NCBI GenBank assembly: GCA_963818925.1 | Contig: CAWFTN010000001.1 | Span: 124,001-188,000, forward strand | From: JAMXLG01 sp963818925 | GTDB taxonomy: Bacteria > Vulcanimicrobiota > Vulcanimicrobiia > Vulcanimicrobiales > Vulcanimicrobiaceae | Reading direction: 5' to 3' | Length of the DNA stretch: 64,000 nucleotides | In this document: one piece after another, positions 16,751 to 23,757 of the stretch | How positions within the stretch are numbered: the stretch's first letter is position 1 | How the letters are laid out: each line of letters starts with the position of its first letter | Program-made: the position numbers and the translations under genes | Notes under the pieces: generated by a model | What the model was told of the DNA's origin: nothing | The model's input: only the letters and a program-made list of their open reading frames with translations | Database searches by the model: none

Positions 16751-17668
16751 ACGGCCTTCTTCGCCAAGGAATCCCGTTGAGATACGCGTTTATCAAGACG
16801 CATGTCGGTTGCTGGAAGGTGACGACGAGGTGTCGCGTCCTCGCGGTGTCGAGCGCCGGTTATTACGCGTGGTGCAAACGTCCGGAGAGCACGCGCAAGC
16901 AACGGGATCGCGAACTGCGCTTCAAAATCATCGCTTTTCACCGGCGCAGTCGCTTTCGCTATGGTAGTCGACCGATCGTGTACGATCTCCGCGAAGTCGG
17001 CGATTTCATTTCGCGCAGGCGCGCTTCTCGACTTATGCGCGAAGCCGGCATTTGCGGGAAAACACCGCGCGCGTTCAAGATAACGACGAACTCGGATCAT
17101 TAGAAGCCCCTTGCCGAGAATTTACTCGATCGGCATTTTGCGCCGATGGAGACTGAGGCATCGAATCGCGTCTGGACAAGCGATATTACCTACCTGCGAA
17201 CGCAAGAGGGATGGCTCTACCTTGCCGTCGTCATCGAATTGTTTTCGCGCCGCGTGATCGGCTGGTCGATGAGTCACCGCTTGGAATCGCGTCTCATTCT
17301 TGACGCATTGGAGATGGCCGCTGATCGGCGCGAAACCGCTACGGCCGTGCTCGTTCACTCGGATCGCGGCGTGCAGTACGCCAGCGGCACTGTTCAACGC
17401 TTCTACGATCGGCATAGCGTCAGCATGAGCCGCAAAGGCAATTGCTGGGATAACGCGGTTACGGAAAGCTTCTTTGCAACACTTAAGCGCGAACTCGATG
17501 ATCCTGTCTTCACCTCACGAGAATCCGCGCGTGCGATCATCTTCGAATACATCGAAATCTGGTACAATCGTCAACGTCGGCATTCGACGCTCGGCTACGT
17601 CAGCCCCGATCAGTTCGAAAAGGACCAGGCTGCATAAACTTCGTGTCTACGAAAGTGAGACCAGCCCA
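16751..17668 (+). mobile_element. IS3-family insertion sequence, left part lost
   Basis: Directly to the right of the IS30 end, one frame reads AFFAKESR then TGA (16778-16780), the characteristic C-terminus of an IS3-family OrfA, overlapping the OrfB start as usual. OrfB follows to 17637. The segment after OrfB (GTGTCTACGAAAGTGAGAC, within 17643-17668) looks like the right terminal repeat. The left terminal repeat and most of orfA are not found on the other side of the IS30 copy, where only CTGAGAAAAGCC (reading LRKA) might belong to it. The element is truncated and immobile in cis. Confidence 0.8.
16777..17637 (+). pseudogene. IS3-family transposase OrfB interrupted by an in-frame amber codon
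   Basis: Reading from TTG 16777 gives YAFIKTHVGCW and VLAVSSAGYYAW, an HTH_21-type linker, then TAG at 17101-17103. The same frame continues directly as KPLAENLLDRHFAPMETEASNRVWTSDITYL with DDE residues at TSDITY, VHSDRGVQYAS and NCWDNAVTESFFATLKREL. Everything except the single amber codon looks conserved, so the mutation is recent. The C-terminal piece alone has an ATG at 17146 but lacks the DNA-binding part. Confidence 0.85.
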
Positions 17669-17683
17669 GTCACGGGAATTCGA

Positions 17684-17735
17684 CTGAATTTGGGCGTTAG
17701 GAGCGCCGCTGATTCGAATCCAGTCAGCCCGACCA
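17684..17735 (+). pseudogene. tRNA-Pro-like 3' remnant (possible attachment site)
   Basis: The sequence ends with CAGCCCG, discriminator A and CCA (17725-17735), preceded by a T-loop TTCGAAT (17713-17719). Its stem pairs at four of five positions (one G-U, plus an A-C mismatch at the loop). Farther upstream CTGAA-TTTGGGC-GTTAG (17684-17700) resembles an anticodon arm with UGG, the proline anticodon, followed by G37. No D-arm and no CGGGCTG 5' acceptor strand is present; IS3 terminal sequence occupies that place. The 3' CCA is followed by a terminator. It is probably a tRNA-Pro gene destroyed by the IS, or a duplicated 3' end left by an integrative element. Confidence 0.5.
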
Positions 17736-17741
17736 TTTAAG

Positions 17742-17765
17742 CCTCGATTCTATCGGGTTTTTTTT
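17742..17765 (+). terminator. Rho-independent terminator behind the tRNA remnant
   Basis: CC(T)CGAT at 17742-17748 pairs with ATCGGG at 17752-17757 around a three-base loop, with one bulged T, followed by eight Ts. The placement seven bases after CCA is as expected for a former tRNA gene. Confidence 0.7.
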
Positions 17766-17920
17766 CATGATACGTTTCCAGCTAAGTGGTGAGCCACGGC
17801 GGGGCAGTTGAGCGAAGCAACGTCGACGGCATGTGTCAATCGTACTGAGAAGTGCCAAATGAGTTGGATCACAGCAGTTACTCGTGGGGAATCGGCAGTG
17901 TACGATTCATCTTTGTTCAG
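17766..17920. other. Intergenic, nothing recognised
   Basis: AT-richer stretch without a supported gene, between the tRNA-like terminator and the small membrane protein gene. Short open frames exist but lack recognisable content. Confidence 0.4.
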
Positions 17921-18313
17921 CTACATGCGAATTGACCAGAGAAACAACGCGACGGTGAGTACCAAAAGCAAACCCAAAAGTCGTATCAGTTCATCTGTGC
18001 TATACCGCTCACGTAGCCGGTGCCAACGTATGCCGTTACCGCGAACCCAGGTTTCAAAATTGTCGTTTGGGCGTCTGCGAAAGCGAGGAGGCATCCCGCG
18101 AAGTGGTCTCAGAACGAAATAGAAGATTATCCAACCTATTGTGAACGACAGAAAATACTTGCCAAACACTTTCCAGTAAGGCGTGTCCAGGTAGAACCGC
18201 TCGCGCATGGCGGCAGAAAATACCGCTAGAAATAGGATTGCCCCCACTCCTATGAGGAGCAACTGAGGTATGTCTTTTCGTTGAATAATCGGTGGATCGA
18301 ACGGTAACTTCAT
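17921..18313 (-). CDS. Small membrane protein of unknown function
   Basis: Starting at ATG 18313 (MKLPFDPPIIQRKDIPQ) this is a 130-residue protein with three hydrophobic segments: LLLIGVGAILFLAVFSAAM, YFLSFTIGWIIFYFVLRPL and LIRLLGLLLVLTVALFLW. A basic loop (RFRRRPNDNFETW) lies between segments two and three. No family recognised. An ATG 12 codons farther upstream is possible. No good Shine-Dalgarno is visible. It lies between the tRNA remnant and an IS30 relic, and its DNA is noticeably AT-richer than the flanking housekeeping genes, so it is probably acquired cargo. Confidence 0.5.
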   Translation of the reverse strand: MKLPFDPPIIQRKDIPQLLLIGVGAILFLAVFSAAMRERFYLDTPYWKVFGKYFLSFTIGWIIFYFVLRPLRGMPPRFRRRPNDNFETWVRGNGIRWHRLRERYSTDELIRLLGLLLVLTVALFLWSIRM

Positions 18314-18374
18314 GCGGTGTTTGCTTTCTAGGAGGAGACAAAGGAACACTTTGCCTCCTCGCGGTTTCCGTTAT

Positions 18375-18732
18375 GCAATTTGACAAGCAACGCGTTGAGG
18401 GCGGTCTTTTTTGATTGACTAGCGATCGTACGAATTGAACATCCGGCAGCGATGCCGCGAGAGATTTCCTCACGTTCAGCGAGTGTGAGCGCTAGGCGCG
18501 ATCGCTTGCGACAACTGGCGGAATTCCGCCGCGTAAGCGAAGTACCACAAAGATGGAGCCGACGTTTTTGTCCAGCCCCCGAGCAATATCGCTGATCGAG
18601 TCCCCGCTCTCCAACGTCTCCAAAGTTCCGCTTTCTGCGAGGGCGTTAGACCTGGGCGCCCTGTTCGAGCCATTCGCAACACCTCCAATAATCATCATCG
18701 GTTTGGTGTTGCGCTGACCGCTTGAATCCACC
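18375..18732 (-). mobile_element. IS30 relic, right-end fragment with internal deletion
   Basis: A second copy of the same IS30 type. The right terminal repeat (18707-18732) is intact. The transposase start MARTGRPGLTPSQKAELWRRWRAG is present, including the first HTH missing from the other copy, but a frameshift follows (GDSISDIARGLDKNVGS in another frame). A further shift occurs at PPVV, and the sequence then matches the other copy to about 18390. A jump then joins it to GCAATTTGACAAGC (18375-18388), which matches 16029-16042. The left part and left terminal repeat are missing. This fragment defines the ancestral sequence that the other copy lost. Confidence 0.75.
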
Positions 18733-18908
18733 GTCGGTAAGATGGTTTGCGAGGTGGAGAGCATTCGCAAGAAGTGCGATGTCGATAAGCGAGCGATAGC
18801 GGATGGCCCTATGTGGGCGAACGGATAGAATGTGGCCGGCGAAATCAGCATCCATATGCCGGTCGCCGTCTCTACTGCGCCGAGCAGTAGGCAGATGATT
18901 CGTGGCAT
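18733..18908 (-). pseudogene. Membrane protein gene truncated by the IS30 relic
   Basis: From ATG 18908 the minus strand encodes MPRIICLLLGAVETATGIWM, then LISPATFYPFAHIGPSAIAR and LSTSHFLRMLSTSQTILPTV, about 58 residues with one clear N-terminal membrane segment. Exactly at 18732 the frame enters the IS30 terminal repeat, so the rest of the gene is cut off. The lost C-terminal part is not evident on the far side of the relic. The original family cannot be named with confidence. Confidence 0.6.
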
Positions 18909-18923
18909 AGCATCTCTTGGACG

Positions 18924-20024
18924 TTATGCAACGCGGGAGTGTGACGTGGCGGCGAGGCTTTCTTTGAGTTTTTTCGTCGTGCGCTCTTGCGGCGTTTCGC
19001 GTTCGCGCTTCTTGAGGAAGTCCAGAACGAATTTTTCTTCCGGCAGTAAGCCCTTTGCGGGTTTGCCGCGCAGCATTTGGCCGATCGTGCCGTCTTCGGT
19101 GTACGCGGCGATGATCTCCGGATGAATGTAGCTCTTGCGCGCGACCGCGGGGGTGTTGCCGAGACGTGCGGCGACTTGTTTGACGACCTCGTTGAGGCGG
19201 TGCTTGCGCTCGGATTGCGTGTCCGCGTACTCTTCTTCCGCGAGAAGCAGCGCGCACTGAACCGTGCCGACCCACGTGCGAAAGTCTTTCGCGGTGAAAT
19301 CGCCGCCGGAGATTTCGCGTATATAATCGTTCACATCGTTGGAACCGACATCGCGCGGCGTATCGTCGTCGTCGAGGTAGGCGAAGAGCTCTTGCCCGGG
19401 GATGTCTTGGCACGCGCGGATGATCTTCGCGAGCGGCTTGTCGCGCAGTGCGATCGAATGTTTAACTCCGCTTTTACCTTTGAAGCTGAAACGCACGCGC
19501 TCGCCTTCGACCTTCGCGTGTCTGTTCAGCATCGTCGTCAACCCGTACGAGTCGTTATCTTTTGCGTACTCCTCGTTGCCGACGCGAATGGTCGTCTCTT
19601 CAAGAAGACGCACCACCGCCGCCAGCACCTTTTCGCGCGGCATGCCGGGCAGCGTGAGATCGGTTTCGACGCGCGCGCGGATCTTTGGAAGACCCTTCGC
19701 GAACTCCATCATGCGGTGGTATTTGGTCTCGTCGCGGACTTCACGCCACTTCTTGTGATAGCGGTACTGCTTGCGCCCGCGCGCATCGATCGCCGTTGCT
19801 TGCAGATGGCCGTTCGCAATTGGGCAAATCCAGACGTTCTCGTACGCCGGCGGCACACCAATGCTCTTGATCCGGGCCAGTTCCGCCTCGTCCTTGATAG
19901 GCTTGCCGTCGCTTGTTTGGTATTTGAAGCCCTTGCCTTCGCGAATGCGACGGATCCCGGGCATCTCGTCTGAGACGTAGCGAAGCCCGGCCGAACGGGC
20001 GACGAGCGCTGGGTCTTGGTCCAC
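18924..20024 (-). CDS. DNA topoisomerase IB (poxvirus-like)
   Basis: A 366-residue bacterial type IB topoisomerase that relaxes supercoils through a 3'-phosphotyrosyl intermediate. Family features are the N-terminal GIRRIREGKGFKYQ and GHLQATAIDARGRKQYRYHKKW, the catalytic-core segments EETTIRVGNEEYAKDNDSYGLTTM and DFRTWVGTVQCA, and the active-site Tyr in NTPAVARKSYIHPEII. Length matches bacterial members. The start is a GTG at 20024. The gene is divergent from the NUDIX gene. It marks the right boundary of the mobile-element region and looks like a resident or long-established gene. Confidence 0.93.
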   Translation of the reverse strand: MDQDPALVARSAGLRYVSDEMPGIRRIREGKGFKYQTSDGKPIKDEAELARIKSIGVPPAYENVWICPIANGHLQATAIDARGRKQYRYHKKWREVRDETKYHRMMEFAKGLPKIRARVETDLTLPGMPREKVLAAVVRLLEETTIRVGNEEYAKDNDSYGLTTMLNRHAKVEGERVRFSFKGKSGVKHSIALRDKPLAKIIRACQDIPGQELFAYLDDDDTPRDVGSNDVNDYIREISGGDFTAKDFRTWVGTVQCALLLAEEEYADTQSERKHRLNEVVKQVAARLGNTPAVARKSYIHPEIIAAYTEDGTIGQMLRGKPAKGLLPEEKFVLDFLKKRERETPQERTTKKLKESLAATSHSRVA

Positions 20025-20093
20025 TTCGCACCTATACCCAAAGCGGACCCAAAAGGAGCGTCCTTCTGCCAGGTGCTTCTTGGGGCCGGGGCC

Positions 20094-20099
20094 TATAAT
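20094..20099 (+). promoter_or_regulatory. -10 element for the NUDIX-scp operon
   Basis: A perfect TATAAT at 20094-20099 lies 60 bases upstream of the NUDIX start. The -35 region is weak (AGGTGC around 20071). A GGGGGC/GCCCCC inverted repeat (about 20112-20132) sits in the resulting leader. Confidence 0.4.
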
Positions 20100-20158
20100 G
20101 AAAGTAATCAGGGGGCACGACCAGCGCCCCCTTCCCTGTCTCCTACGGGTCTATCGAC

Positions 20159-20638
20159 ATGCGAATCAAGTATGAAGTGTCGGCCGGTGGACTGGTCTTG
20201 CGAGTGCGCGAGACCGGGTTTGATGCGCTATTGATCGGTCGCGGTGAACCGCGCATTTGGACGTTGCCGAAAGGCCATGTCGAAGCGCGCGAATCGAACG
20301 AACAAGCCGCGTTGCGCGAAGTGCGCGAAGAGACAGGATGCTGGGCCGAGATCTTTACGCGACTGAACGAGATTTCGTATTGGTTTTACGTGGGAAAAGC
20401 CAAGCACAAGAAGTCGGTCACGTTTTTCCTGATGCGCTACCTTTCGGGCGACACCGCGAATCACGACCACGAAGTCGATGAAGCGCGTTGGTTTGAGATC
20501 AAGGCCGCGCGAAAGGCGCTCAAATACGTGAACGAAAAGCGCCTCGTCGATATGGCGCTCGATTACATCACCACTAACCCCGCTGCCTTTGGCGACATTC
20601 CCGTCGTCGCAAGAACGGCCGAACAGAAGAGCTCTTGA
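20159..20638 (+). CDS. NUDIX hydrolase
   Basis: A 159-residue NUDIX protein hydrolysing a nucleoside-diphosphate-linked substrate. The complete Nudix box G-x5-E-x7-R-E-x2-E-E-x-G spans Gly39 to Gly60 (GHVEARESNEQAALREVREETG). The WTLPKGHVE context is common in diadenosine-polyphosphate or (d)NTP pyrophosphohydrolases, and the substrate cannot be read from sequence. It is first in a probable operon with scpA, scpB, a methyltransferase, nfo and dinB. Its stop overlaps the scpA TTG start (TTGA). Confidence 0.9.
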   Translation: MRIKYEVSAGGLVLRVRETGFDALLIGRGEPRIWTLPKGHVEARESNEQAALREVREETGCWAEIFTRLNEISYWFYVGKAKHKKSVTFFLMRYLSGDTANHDHEVDEARWFEIKAARKALKYVNEKRLVDMALDYITTNPAAFGDIPVVARTAEQKSS

Positions 20639-21432
20639 ACGAAACCACCGCCCCGGAAGCCATGCGGGGCTCGGCGCAAGCCGAATCCACGCAAGGCGAG
20701 CCTCTCCGTGTCCAACTCGACGTCTTCGACGGTCCGCTCGATCTGTTGCTTAGCTTGATCAAAGAGCAGCAGCTCGACATCGCAACCGTTCCGCTCGCGC
20801 GCGTTGCCGAGCAGTACCTCAACTATGTCCGGATGATGGAAGCGCTCGACGTCGAGATTGCCGCCGAGTATCTCGTCATTGCGGCGACGCTCGTTTTCTT
20901 GAAGTCGAAAGCGCTGCTGCCGCCGATTCCGCAAGAGTTCATCGACGAAACGGAAGAGACGCCGGAGCAAGTCGAGGAGCGGCTGCGCCGCCGCCTCATC
21001 GCGTACTCGAAGTATCGCGAATTGGGCCAACAGCTCAAGGCGCGTCAAGACGAAGCAAGCGGGTTCTATTTCCGCGAGTCGGGCGATCCGACGAGCGAGC
21101 TTCAGCAGCGGTATCGCATCGATCCGGAGAAACTCAAGCGGGCGTTTCTCGCGATGCTGCAGCAAGCGCGTCCCGAAAAGCGCGAGATCGTTCGCGAGAC
21201 TTTTTCGCTCATCGCGACGATGGACTATGTTTCGCGTCAAGTCAAGGAGCGCGGTGAAGTGTTCTTCTCGGCGCTCTGCCACGAAATGGGCATGACACGT
21301 GAAGCGATCATCGTGACGTTCCTTGCGATTCTGGAACTCGTGCGTCGCCATCGCATCGCGTTCGATCAACCGAATTTTGACGACGACATCCGCGTATATC
21401 GGAATCCACCCGCCCCCGCTGCCGAAGGATAA
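20635..21432 (+). CDS. scpA: Segregation and condensation protein A (kleisin)
   Basis: A 265-residue ScpA, the kleisin subunit that bridges SMC heads and binds ScpB in the bacterial condensin. The N-terminal signature VQLDVFDGPLDLLLSLIKEQQLDIATVPLARVAEQYL is unmistakable, followed by AAEYLVIAATLVFLKSKALLP. A winged-helix C-terminus is expected. The start is TTG 20635, giving about 25 poorly conserved residues first. Two bases separate it from scpB, consistent with co-production. No smc gene is in the window. Confidence 0.95.
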   Translation: MNETTAPEAMRGSAQAESTQGEPLRVQLDVFDGPLDLLLSLIKEQQLDIATVPLARVAEQYLNYVRMMEALDVEIAAEYLVIAATLVFLKSKALLPPIPQEFIDETEETPEQVEERLRRRLIAYSKYRELGQQLKARQDEASGFYFRESGDPTSELQQRYRIDPEKLKRAFLAMLQQARPEKREIVRETFSLIATMDYVSRQVKERGEVFFSALCHEMGMTREAIIVTFLAILELVRRHRIAFDQPNFDDDIRVYRNPPAPAAEG

Positions 21433-21434
21433 CC

Positions 21435-22163
21435 GTGCAAACCGAAGAGCCGATCGCCGAGATCGAAGAACCCATCACCGAGATCAACGAAGAAGCCGAA
21501 GAGCTGCACCTCGCTGCCGAACGCATCGCGCCGGCGATCGAAGCGCTCTTATTCGTCGCGAGCGAGCCGCTCGAGACGAAGCGCTTGGCAAAGCTGACGG
21601 GAGAAGACGAAAAAGCGGTCGCTCTCGCGATTCAAGACTTGGAAGAACGGTACAGCAACGGCGGCATCGTATTGCGTGAAGTCGCCGGCGGTTATCGCTT
21701 CGCGACTTCGTCCGCTGTGCGCGACGTCGTCGAGGCGTATCTCTTGCCGCCGAAGACTTCGCTCTCGACGCCCGCCCTCGAAGCGCTCGCAATCGTAGCG
21801 CACATGCAGCCTGTGACGAAGAGTGAGATCGAAGCGATTCGCGGCGTGAACTCGGACAGTGTCGTCAGCACCTTGATCGATCGTGGACTGGTCGGTGAAG
21901 CGGGACGCAAAGATGTCGTCGGCCGTCCCATGACATATAAAACGACGTCGCTCTTCCTTGAGTCGTTCGGCCTGAATTCGCTCGACGATTTGCCGCAGCT
22001 CGAGCTGGAACCCGGGCAGCCTTTGGAATTGAACCTGCTCGTCCCGACGCCGCAAATGGAGCAAGCCGAACAGAGCGCCGAGCCGGCCGAAGAGCCGCAA
22101 GCCGAAGCGGAAACCGAGCCGGACACGGTGGAAACGCCCGAGGATTCTGCCGATATCTTGTAG
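21435..22163 (+). CDS. scpB: Segregation and condensation protein B
   Basis: A 242-residue ScpB with two winged-helix domains: IAPAIEALLFVASEPLETKRLAKL (about 25-50) and STPALEALAIVAHMQPVTKSEIEAIRGVNSDSVVSTLIDRGLV (about 112-154), then GRPMTYKTTSLFLESFGL. N-terminal (EEPIAEIEEPITEINEE) and C-terminal tails are unusually Glu-rich and probably disordered. The GTG start lies two bases after scpA. Confidence 0.95.
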   Translation: MQTEEPIAEIEEPITEINEEAEELHLAAERIAPAIEALLFVASEPLETKRLAKLTGEDEKAVALAIQDLEERYSNGGIVLREVAGGYRFATSSAVRDVVEAYLLPPKTSLSTPALEALAIVAHMQPVTKSEIEAIRGVNSDSVVSTLIDRGLVGEAGRKDVVGRPMTYKTTSLFLESFGLNSLDDLPQLELEPGQPLELNLLVPTPQMEQAEQSAEPAEEPQAEAETEPDTVETPEDSADIL

Positions 22164-22167
22164 CGGC

Positions 22168-22902
22168 ATGACCACGACGTTCGACTCACTCGCGGAAAAT
22201 TACGACGCAGGCCGGATCGGCTACGCTAACGAGGTTTACAACCACCTCGTCGACTTCGGACTGAACCTCAAGCATCGCATTGTCGACATCGGATGTGGAA
22301 CCGGTCTCGCTAGCGGTCCGCTGATCGACAATAATTTCACGGTCGCCGGCGTCGACCCGTCGGAGCCGATGCTCGCGTATGCGAAGCGCCGCTATCCAAA
22401 TGCCGAGTGGGTCGTCGGTACTGCCGAGAAATTGCCGTTCGGCGACGCGTCGTTCGACGCGGCGATCAGCGCGCAGACCATCCATCGCGTCGACCGCGCT
22501 GCAGCGATCGCCGAAATCCGGCGCGTGCTCAAACCGAACGGCGTGGTCGCGATTTGGTGGAAGAACTTGATGGGCGACGATGCGGTGAAGACCATTCGTG
22601 ACGCGTCGGCGCAAGAAGTCGGTATCCAGATTCCGCCGAGCGGTCTGAACGGGGGCTTCAAAGAGTTCTATGCGGCTGCGTGGCGCGATCAAACGTTGCG
22701 CATCATTCCGTGGCGGGCGTCGATGCCGCTCTCGCAAGTCGTTGAAATGGAGCGTTCGCGCGCCGACGTGCGCGACCGCGCCGGCAATCGGTCCGACATG
22801 TATTTCGCGGCGTTCGAGCGCCGCTTGAACGAGCGTTTTGGTCAAGGCAATCCGCACGTGCCGGTCGCGTACATGCATTATCTGTATCTCGCGAAGAACT
22901 AG
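22168..22902 (+). CDS. SAM-dependent methyltransferase (class I)
   Basis: A 244-residue class I methyltransferase of the Methyltransf_11/ubiE-like type. Motif I is HRIVDIGCGTGLASG (about 33-47), followed by GVDPSEPMLAYAKRRYP, LPFGDASFDAAISAQTIHRV and the post-motif strand NGVVAIWWKN. The substrate is unknown; similar proteins act on small molecules. It starts four bases after scpB, so it shares the transcript. Confidence 0.85.
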   Translation: MTTTFDSLAENYDAGRIGYANEVYNHLVDFGLNLKHRIVDIGCGTGLASGPLIDNNFTVAGVDPSEPMLAYAKRRYPNAEWVVGTAEKLPFGDASFDAAISAQTIHRVDRAAAIAEIRRVLKPNGVVAIWWKNLMGDDAVKTIRDASAQEVGIQIPPSGLNGGFKEFYAAAWRDQTLRIIPWRASMPLSQVVEMERSRADVRDRAGNRSDMYFAAFERRLNERFGQGNPHVPVAYMHYLYLAKN

Positions 22903-22907
22903 CGCAG

Positions 22908-23750
22908 ATGCGCATCGGAATACACGTTCGCGTCGCGGGCGGCTACGCGAAAGCGATCGAACACGCGAAGAACGCGCGCTCTACCGCGATTCAAATTTTT
23001 TCTAGCAATCCGCGCAGCTATCGGCCGAGTAAAGTCGATCGGCCCGCGCTCGAGGCCTTTGCCGCGATGCGCCGCGAAGCGGGCATCGATCCGTGCGTGA
23101 TTCACACGCCGTATTTGATCAACGTCGCAAGCGAAGATCCGAAGGTCCTTGCCGGATCGATCACGCTCTTGAAAGCCGATCTCGCAACGGCTGCAGCCGG
23201 CGAGATTCGATACGTCAATACGCACTTGGGATCGTACGGAAAGCGCGACCGCAACGAAGGCTTTGTCTCGATGTGCCGCGCGCTCGAAGAGGTGCTGGCG
23301 ACGATTGAGCCGGGCGTTTATCTCGTCATCGAAAACTCGGCGGGCGCGGGAAACTTGGCCGGCGGCACGCTGGAAGAACTTGGCGAGCTAATGCGCACGC
23401 TGGATCATCCGCAACTCGGCGTTTGTCTCGATACGGCGCACGCGTGGGCCGCGGGATATGAGATCAATTCCGCTGCCGGCGTCGACCGGTTCATCGCGCA
23501 GGCGGAAGAGCATATCGGTCTCAACCGGCTCCATCTCTTCCATTTCAACGATACGGAAGTTCCGCTTGGCGGCGCCCGTGACCGCCACCATCACATCGCG
23601 GAAGGTGTCATCGGCTTCGAAGGGTTTCGCGCGATCCTCGCCCATCGCGAGTTACAAGAGAAAGTCGCGATTCTCGAGACGCCGGGCGAGGATGCCGATG
23701 ACATCCGGAACATGAAGACGATCTTGACGATCGCCAGTGCTGTGAGGTAA
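22908..23750 (+). CDS. nfo: Endonuclease IV (AP endonuclease)
   Basis: A 280-residue zinc-dependent TIM-barrel AP endonuclease that cleaves 5' to abasic sites in base-excision repair. Metal-ligand motifs are visible in order: VIHTPYLIN, NTHLGSYGKRD, VIENSAGAGN, VCLDTAHAWAAGY, HFNDTEVPLGGARDRHHHI and LETPGEDADD. Length is typical. It lies between the methyltransferase and dinB, with 5- and 7-base gaps. Confidence 0.95.
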   Translation: MRIGIHVRVAGGYAKAIEHAKNARSTAIQIFSSNPRSYRPSKVDRPALEAFAAMRREAGIDPCVIHTPYLINVASEDPKVLAGSITLLKADLATAAAGEIRYVNTHLGSYGKRDRNEGFVSMCRALEEVLATIEPGVYLVIENSAGAGNLAGGTLEELGELMRTLDHPQLGVCLDTAHAWAAGYEINSAAGVDRFIAQAEEHIGLNRLHLFHFNDTEVPLGGARDRHHHIAEGVIGFEGFRAILAHRELQEKVAILETPGEDADDIRNMKTILTIASAVR

Positions 23751-23757
23751 GGACTCG

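Noticed and set aside
19077..19973. Long plus-strand open frame opposite topoisomerase IB
   Set aside because: The minus strand carries all topoisomerase IB motifs; the plus-strand product has no family pattern.
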